A stretch of DNA of 64,000 bases from Rutpela maculata (Eukaryota; Arthropoda; Insecta; Coleoptera; Cerambycidae), in assembly GCA_936432065.2 (NCBI GenBank), contig OW386286.2:4395208-4459207 (forward strand), written 5' to 3'. The notes under the pieces were generated by a model. The model saw only the letters and a program-made list of their open reading frames with translations. It searched no databases and was not told the DNA's origin. The stretch's first letter is position 1. Each line of letters starts with the position of its first letter. Both the position numbers and the translations under genes were made by a program. Below, piece by piece: positions 58,576 to 64,000 of the stretch.

Positions 58576-59242
58576 TAAACTCTTGTAGAATATTATTAAA
58601 TTTTATTAAACATGAAAAAAAATCTACATGGGTGTGCATGTATTGTAAATATTCCCCAATTCGTGCAAAATTTTGTTATTCTCCCATTGCTGTGTAACTT
58701 TAAATCGATAATGTTTCATAGAAGAGATAATTTGCGAAGAATTCTTCGTAATATTTACGCAATAAATTTTATTAAAGGAAAGCAAGCACCAGTGCGAGAT
58801 TATTTTTCGCGGTTGGTCCTTTTAATAAAAGAGGCAATAACTTACGTATAACCATATTGTGAAAAATAGGAACGATGAAAGTAGGAAATATTATCAGACT
58901 TTCCCAATGAAAAGCCAACCGCTAAAATATTGCGCGTATTGCTCGCATATATACAAGTTATGAAACGTATAGTAGCAAAATGCTCGTGACATTTACAACC
59001 AATTTATTCCTACACAGAATTTATGATGGAACAGTTTATAGAATTAGGACGTCATACAGCGGGAGCCAAAGAAAATTATTTGTAAATGTCAAATGTCTAG
59101 AAATAAAAATTCATGGTGATCTTGGTAGGTGATAATATTGGCGCCTCTGAAGTAGTTTCACTACACTCAAATACTATCTCTCTACGTGCGTTTCGTCAAC
59201 TATGTCACCATCATCTGGAGATGGTTAAGACGGTTTATGATA
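58576..59242. other. No recognised gene
   Basis: The frame at 58612-58851 (79 residues) has a basic C-terminal half (RRDNLRRILRNIYAINF) but no assigned family. The remaining DNA is AT-rich. Confidence 0.4.
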
Positions 59243-59331
59243 GTGACTTGAAATTTGATACACGTATGTAGTTTAACGAGGTATGGAACTAGATTATATT
59301 TTGATCTTATTCCCTTGAAGGGCGGGGGGTC
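59243..59331 (-). mobile_element. ACTTCCAC-family fragment
   Basis: GTGACTTGAAATTTGATACACG to CTTGAAGGGCGGGGGGT matches the central block next to the microsatellite in other copies. Both ends are missing. Confidence 0.7.
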
Positions 59332-59828
59332 CATTAATGTCATGCTCCGGTTATATGGTTTTTTAAGTCAGATATGTAAATTTTCTGTTTATTCAGAGTT
59401 CTGTGATTATAGAATGCATGCCCCGATTAATAAGGTTATAGAGTTATGGAGTTACAGTCATATGAGGTTATGGCGTTCTGAGGTTATGAAGTGAATATAT
59501 TTAAAAAACTACTCATTTGAACAATGGCGGCTGGTGACATTTCAATATTTTTTTTCTCGGCTGTGGCGCATGGGAAATAACATCTAGAGAAGCACTTCTC
59601 TAACGACCTCTCAAAAATTTTGAAAAAGCAGTTTGCGAAAAAAAAATTCAAAATTCGGTTGCCACCCCTGGTCTAGGGACTCCTATTTAATTTTTTTTTG
59701 CCATATACATTTGACTTTTCATAAAAATACAGCAATAGGTTTTAAAGTTTATGACAATATTTTCATTATTAACTGAAATACAATAAACTGAAATTTTGTA
59801 ATTTACAATTTAACAAACATTTCAATTC
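59332..59828. other. No gene; GTTAT-rich stretch
   Basis: About 59430-59490 has irregular repeats of GTTATRGAGTTA/GAGGTTATG. There is no coding. Confidence 0.4.
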
Positions 59829-60290
59829 TAGTAGGGCAGCTTATCATGAAGATGTGGACACAGCGGACAAAAGCACCAAATTTTTTCCAGGTAGGGTGGT
59901 GGCACCAGTAGATGACCAGTACCCGGTAATTGACCAATTTTTTTAATGTGTGGATATAAGGAATCTATAATATTTTGTGGTTGTAGTTTTAAACTACTAA
60001 TAAGTCTTCTGTCTAGTAGGTGTCACTAACTAACCAAAAGAAATGTCACATCAAGGCGCCGCTGTCAATTTTTAAAAAAGTTTAGTTTTTGTTTGACAGT
60101 AAACAAGTGAGGTAGCAATAAGCATGGTAAGTAGACAACTTTTACTTATCTTATATCATCTGTTTATGTCATACGTTTTATTAAAAAAGTATTTGATGTA
60201 TTGGTTGCTAGATGAATGTAGTTAAGTATTTTCATAATATTTATTGTTGAAAGGTGTATGAATTTTTTTTAAACTGCCACTGCCCTACTA
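59829..60290 (+). mobile_element. Small TIR element retaining a start codon-splice donor
   Basis: The ends TAGTAGGGCAG (59829-59839) and CTGCCCTACTA (60280-60290) are perfect inverted repeats. Inside, GGTAGCAATAAGC is followed by ATG|GTAAGTAG (ATG at 60124-60126), a start codon immediately joined to a consensus 5' splice site. This suggests a deletion derivative of a transposon whose first coding exon ends at the ATG. No transposase remains. Confidence 0.55.
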
Positions 60291-60742
60291 GTTAGGTACG
60301 TAGCTTTCAATTTTTGGTAGGAACCAACTCCTCCGTCTGTCATTTTGGATTTTATAACGGCCATTTTGAAATATATCAATATCTGGGCTTCTGAACACTT
60401 AGGACCACAAACTTGGTGTCTAAGTATACATATTTGGGTCAAGGAATACAACTACACAATTTTTAAAGATCGTTGTATCTCAGTTGATCGTTGTATCTCA
60501 GTTAATAATGAAAATATTTTCATAAATTCCAAAACCTATTGTTGTATTTTTATGACAATTTTATACCAATCATTATTAGCCAATTGATCACGTTTATTTT
60601 GTCATTGTCGCTATGACAACCATCAAATATTTTAGAAATCTTACTCACCCCTGAGCACCTACCAATATGATTAATAAGTGGAAATTTCGATGGTTTGACA
60701 GAAATGGTTAGACAATTAGTAAGGAATCTAGCATCCAAAAAG
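60291..60742. other. No gene seen
   Basis: Spacer containing a GATCGTTGTATCTCAGTT duplication at about 60468-60500. There is no coding. Confidence 0.4.
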
Positions 60743-61024
60743 ACAATATGTGCTCGGAAAGTGTAGTATAATTTTCGGCATCGAGGTACTTTTGTTATTA
60801 TTGCAGATAGATGTGTAGTTATTCGAGACGAAATACGTAGAATAGACCAACGAATATTTTTTATTAAAACATTTTTTTAATTCGCTGAATAATTTAGGAG
60901 ATATGATTTTTTTTAAATGAAGCGCATTGTTTTGGTCTACCGCGCGCGCAGTCTTGTCTCTGTAGGCTATTTACACATGATTTCAAGGCACTGCTGTTAT
61001 AATAAAAGTATTTATTATTACGTA

Positions 61025-61268
61025 CAGTGCTCGTCACAATAATTTTACCACCTGTGGCAAGTTTTATTTGATTTATCAGTTATATAAATCCGCCATCCTT
61101 TACCACAACACAATTGACATTTTATTCTTATACAGCAGAGGAGAATTAACAAAATATACAAAAAAAATTTAATAATATACACCAGGAGGAAATGTAGAGA
61201 ATTTCGAAAAATCTAGGTTAAATTATAGGTTATTGTAGGTTAAATGTAGATTATTGTGACGGGCACTG
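61025..61268. mobile_element. TA-flanked MITE, 244 bp
   Basis: CAGTGCTCGTCACAATAAT and its inverse (one mismatch) are the ends, flanked by TA at 61023-61024 and 61269-61270. CAGTGC... termini with a TA duplication are typical of Tc1/mariner-derived MITEs. Confidence 0.8.
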
Positions 61269-61560
61269 TACATTAGTTTATTAATATTTTTGTAAGGTAT
61301 AAGCAACATTATTGTAACGTCTTTCATATGAAAGTTCGTGCAGATCATAAATAATGCTTACAAACAGAACAAATTATCTGTATTTAATTTAAGAACAACT
61401 ACAATGAAATTAAAATATTTTTCGTCTTGACAAAATAATGGTTGTATGTATTGTAAATTCTGTGTACATAATACATGGTAAGTCGTTATACAAATGACTG
61501 ATGTTATAATGCTATAATTAAATGTATCGATGTAATAATACTATAATATAAGTTAAGGTT

Positions 61561-62626
61561 AAACTAACACCTTTGACATCGGCCTTCACAAAAACAACCT
61601 ATTATGCACGCCAAACCAGCCTTAGCACAACTGCAGTTTCCAACGCAATTTTGGAATTTTTTGCATTTACAAAATATGTTTCCAGGCGTTACATTTGGAC
61701 GGACACTTTTTGTCATAAGTCTTGTTACTAATATATTGTCCCTTCGAAACCCAACCAAAATCTTTAGGGTTGGGAAGCACTGGATTGACGCAACTTGCGG
61801 TCTTCTAAATAATTATTTGGTAGGCAGCTCTAAGAATATGCTGGTGAAATGAGTCTTCAGTTGGAGGCAAATTTCGAATATCCGATTTACAAGTGTGAAA
61901 TAAATGGGCTCGCAAATTGTCCAAATTACCAATGAAAAACGGTCTACCATATAAGACTTTAAAGAAATATCGTGCAGTTTTCAAATTCAGCAGTATCAAA
62001 TGAATTGTCGAGTGGGAAATTCAATATTGACTGTAACTTAGGATCATTGGCATATTTGAGGCATGTTTTGAATAGGTAAGTTTTTCCTTTTCTGAAAGGA
62101 AAACTGACCGTATCGCAACCACTTAAGACGTAAGTACATAGAAAAAAATTGTCCAAATAAATTTCTGATATATTTTGCGTAGTCGACAGTTTTTGTATTA
62201 TGCAGTGAATGGGTATATACACATCGAATCTATATGTATCCACAACTCATTTATGTTTATTCTAGTAGCATAGTATAGTGCCATCACAAAAATGTCTGTA
62301 TCAGTAGCTTGTATTATTTTGTAATTCAAATTTGATAGGTACTGAACTATTGCAAATATTCTACTGTCTGCTTCGCTGTGATTTGAAAAGTGTAAGTCTG
62401 TTACAATTTTACTTTGTTTCATGGAGGAAATCGTTGTACTGGCACTATCTTCGGCCATCCTTGTCATCATAACAGAAACGTTAGTAGGTAGACTACTATG
62501 ATCTGTGTAGAATTTTTCGGAAATATACTTCAATAAACGAGCTTTGTTGTTATTATTTGCAAGGAAAAGTTTACAATTCGGAATTTTAATATTATCCTGC
62601 ACTTCAAATTCATGACTCATCACAGT
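61561..62626 (-). pseudogene. PIN/FEN-like nuclease-motif plus CXC-domain transposon protein
   Basis: Minus-strand parts in order: 62623-62198 with FSNHSEADSRIFAIVQYL and IIQATDTDIFVMALYY; 62243-61959 with VLSGCDTVSFPFRKGK; 61999-61805 with LPPTEDSFHQHILRAAYQ; and 61758-61564 with a CKCKKFQNC...CSCAKAGLAC...CFCEGRCQRC cysteine run ending at TAG. The EAD / TDTD / GCDT acidic positions fit the pattern of XPG/FEN1-PIN-type nuclease folds seen in an uncharacterised protein family of arthropod and cnidarian transposons. The cysteine run fits a tesmin/TSO1-like CXC DNA-binding domain. Frameshifts lie near 62200 and 61980-62000, and a further frame change precedes the CXC part, so it is broken. The N terminus is missing before the right arm. 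Nuclease activity is inferred. Confidence 0.6.
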
Positions 62627-62878
62627 ATATTTGCAAATCGCGTACCCGAGGCCACGCTTATATTTATTATTATGATGAGTTATGACTACAGCCGCGCGCC
62701 CTATATTTAAAAAATCGTATCTCCTAAATCATTCAGCGAATTAAAAAATTGTTTTAATAAAAAATGTTCATCGGTCTATTCCACGTATTTCGTCTCAAAT
62801 AGCTACACATCTATCTACAATAATAACAAAAGTACTTCGATGCCGAAAATTACACTACACTTTCCGAGCACATATTGT

Positions 62879-63264
62879 TTAAACAATTTATAGTGTTGTT
62901 TATAATGAAAATAATGTCTCTCTATTACACTTGTATGAAACTATAAATATTAAGCTTTCGATTGATATAAGAATTATTAAAAAATCTTTATAAATAAGCT
63001 CGTAAATGCAATGTAAACGAAAGATAATGCAATATTTAAGTTCCAATTTTTTTTCGAAATTATTACTTTTTTTTGCAATTTCGCAATCTTGGCCGACATC
63101 GCGCCTTCTGGAATCGAATTCGGCATACAATTCTGGATAATATCCATATTTTTTTAATGTTATACCTGCGAGTTCATACCCCATGATCGAATTCGGACCT
63201 TTAGATTCTCGACTAAATGGCGTTTATATTATGAAAAATATTTTTATATTTATTTTAAATTAAA
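62879..63264. other. No recognised gene
   Basis: The frame at 62900-63184 on the minus strand begins GYELAGITLKKYGY but becomes hydrophobic AT-rich translation. No family is recognised. Confidence 0.35.
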
Positions 63265-63740
63265 TTAGTACAATGCTGGCTTACTATCTTTCTTTACATC
63301 ATTAGCTAATTCCAAATGCTTTAAAAATTCCACTTGTTCATCTTTTTTTCTCAGTGGCGAATAAAGCACAGAAGCTCTTGGTTTTTTTTTATAATATGTC
63401 TGTGTTTCATAAAATACAAATAATACTGCGACACCAATTTATTCTCTTGGACGCTAGATTTGTTATCAAAACAAGGCACAACTTCACGAAGAATGCTAGT
63501 AATCTCTTGAAATAGATTTTCTTGCTAAGGATTTAATGTAGATTCTTCCACTAGATCTGTCAAATATTTTACATTTTTATGATAGGCTTTAATGTGCTCT
63601 GATTTTTTGCAAAAAGAACAGACTGTATACTCCAGGCGAATTAGACTTTTGCTGCCAAAATCATGCCCTACGAAAAAATTTTTTTTATTGTGTTTATTTG
63701 GACTTCTTGAATAACACATGGTAGTTATGCCAAGATACAC
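63265..63740 (-). pseudogene. Unidentified coding remnant with CxxC motif
   Basis: From 63740 the minus strand reads YLGITTMCYSRSPNKHNKKN, CSFCKKSEHIKAYHKN and LVEESTLNP up to a stop near 63525. Without changing frame it continues QENLFQEITSILREVVPCFD, NKSSVQENKLVSQYYLYFM. After a further frame change it gives KPRASVLYSPLRKKDEQVEF and LKHLELANDVKK to a stop near 63265. The quality of the sequence across the interruptions suggests a real protein remnant of about 150 residues. I do not recognise the family. It may be another transposon protein, given the neighbour at 60743-62878. Confidence 0.4.
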
Positions 63741-64000
63741 CTGGAGGATTTCTTGAAAATAGAAATGTCGCGGAAACCACGGATTCGCGATTAACTCAGT
63801 TTTTATGGCTCAAACGGGAACAACACCTATTATTAAAGTTGTACATCTGTAAATTCTCTACCTTAAAGGTCCTATACATTTTTTTCGTACGCCTAACCGT
63901 TTTAGAGCGCCAAACCTCTTTCGCACCACATATTTCTCAATTATCTTGCTTTCTATATCTCAGAATGAAAATTAAATATTGCTGTTATAGAGCTCGGTGG
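63741..64000. other. No gene seen
   Basis: Window edge. The minus-strand remnant ending at 63740 could extend into this segment, but no motif is visible. Confidence 0.3.

Larger units (their letters stand above)
60743..62878 (-). mobile_element. Long-TIR element carrying nuclease-motif/CXC gene
   Basis: The ends ACAATATGTGCTCGGAAAGT (60743) and inverse complement (to 62878) extend into arms of about 200 bp (60743 to about 60950; about 62690-62878) that share TTTTCGGCATCGA and AATTCGCTGAAT. The interior carries a minus-strand gene remnant at 61561-62626 and a small MITE at 61025-61268. Gene and TIRs occupy one unit, so the gene was probably carried by the element. Confidence 0.7.

Noticed and set aside
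58612..58851. 79-residue frame with a basic tail, possibly gag-like
   Set aside because: No zinc knuckle or recognisable capsid motif; too little to support a call.

Overview
The window reads as AT-rich, gene-poor, repeat-saturated nuclear DNA of an arthropod, most likely an insect. The evidence is the mix of decayed transposase families, a Dong/R4-type and a Jockey/CR1-group non-LTR element, tRNA-derived SINEs, a THAP domain, and the complete absence of bacterial gene organisation. I see no intact host gene. The only host-like candidate is a THAP zinc-finger exon fragment at 10680-11010 on the minus strand. No rRNA, genuine tRNA or CRISPR array is visible.

The dominant component is one interspersed family of about 0.65-0.83 kb, here called the ACTTCCAC family: 15 copies or partial copies plus one fragment. 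Each full copy runs from AAACCGCTGCCCAAGG through a 15-bp subterminal repeat (TACTTCCACATCCAG), a G-rich block and a CAGACAGACCGA microsatellite, to a terminal 9-bp-stem hairpin that contains the exact inverse complement of the 5' repeat. Copies are flanked by T/A runs with no evident target duplication, and three lie head-to-tail at 52030-54131. This resembles the non-autonomous Helentron (HINE/DINE-1) plan.

The second component is long-inverted-repeat (foldback-like) DNA elements: 1155-3232, 7269-10535, 13989-15486, 25278-27053, 30727-32223, 47262-49345, 56563-58575 and 60743-62878. Two elements (7973-8632 and 25278-27053) have CACAGTGG/CACGGTGG termini and 5-bp flanking duplications of CGNCG type, the signature of Transib, the superfamily related to RAG1. 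Three elements carry protein remnants: a SWIM-type zinc-finger transposase (47795-48300), a 'GKSAIDGIG' family ORF split by a SINE (57262-58010), and a PIN/FEN-like nuclease-motif plus CXC-domain gene (61561-62626). A 2.77-kb TIR transposon at 20883-23649 retains an almost complete transposase broken by one frameshift.

Other remnants: a Tc1/mariner-like (DDE_3) transposase (about 16860-17540, minus), a decayed Dong/R4 element interrupted by a foldback (30330-33010), a 5'-truncated LINE (38060-41058), and a DIRS-like reverse transcriptase fragment (43983-44285, minus). Insertions are nested up to three deep, so relative ages can be read. The remaining stretches show AT-rich DNA with no supportable gene.
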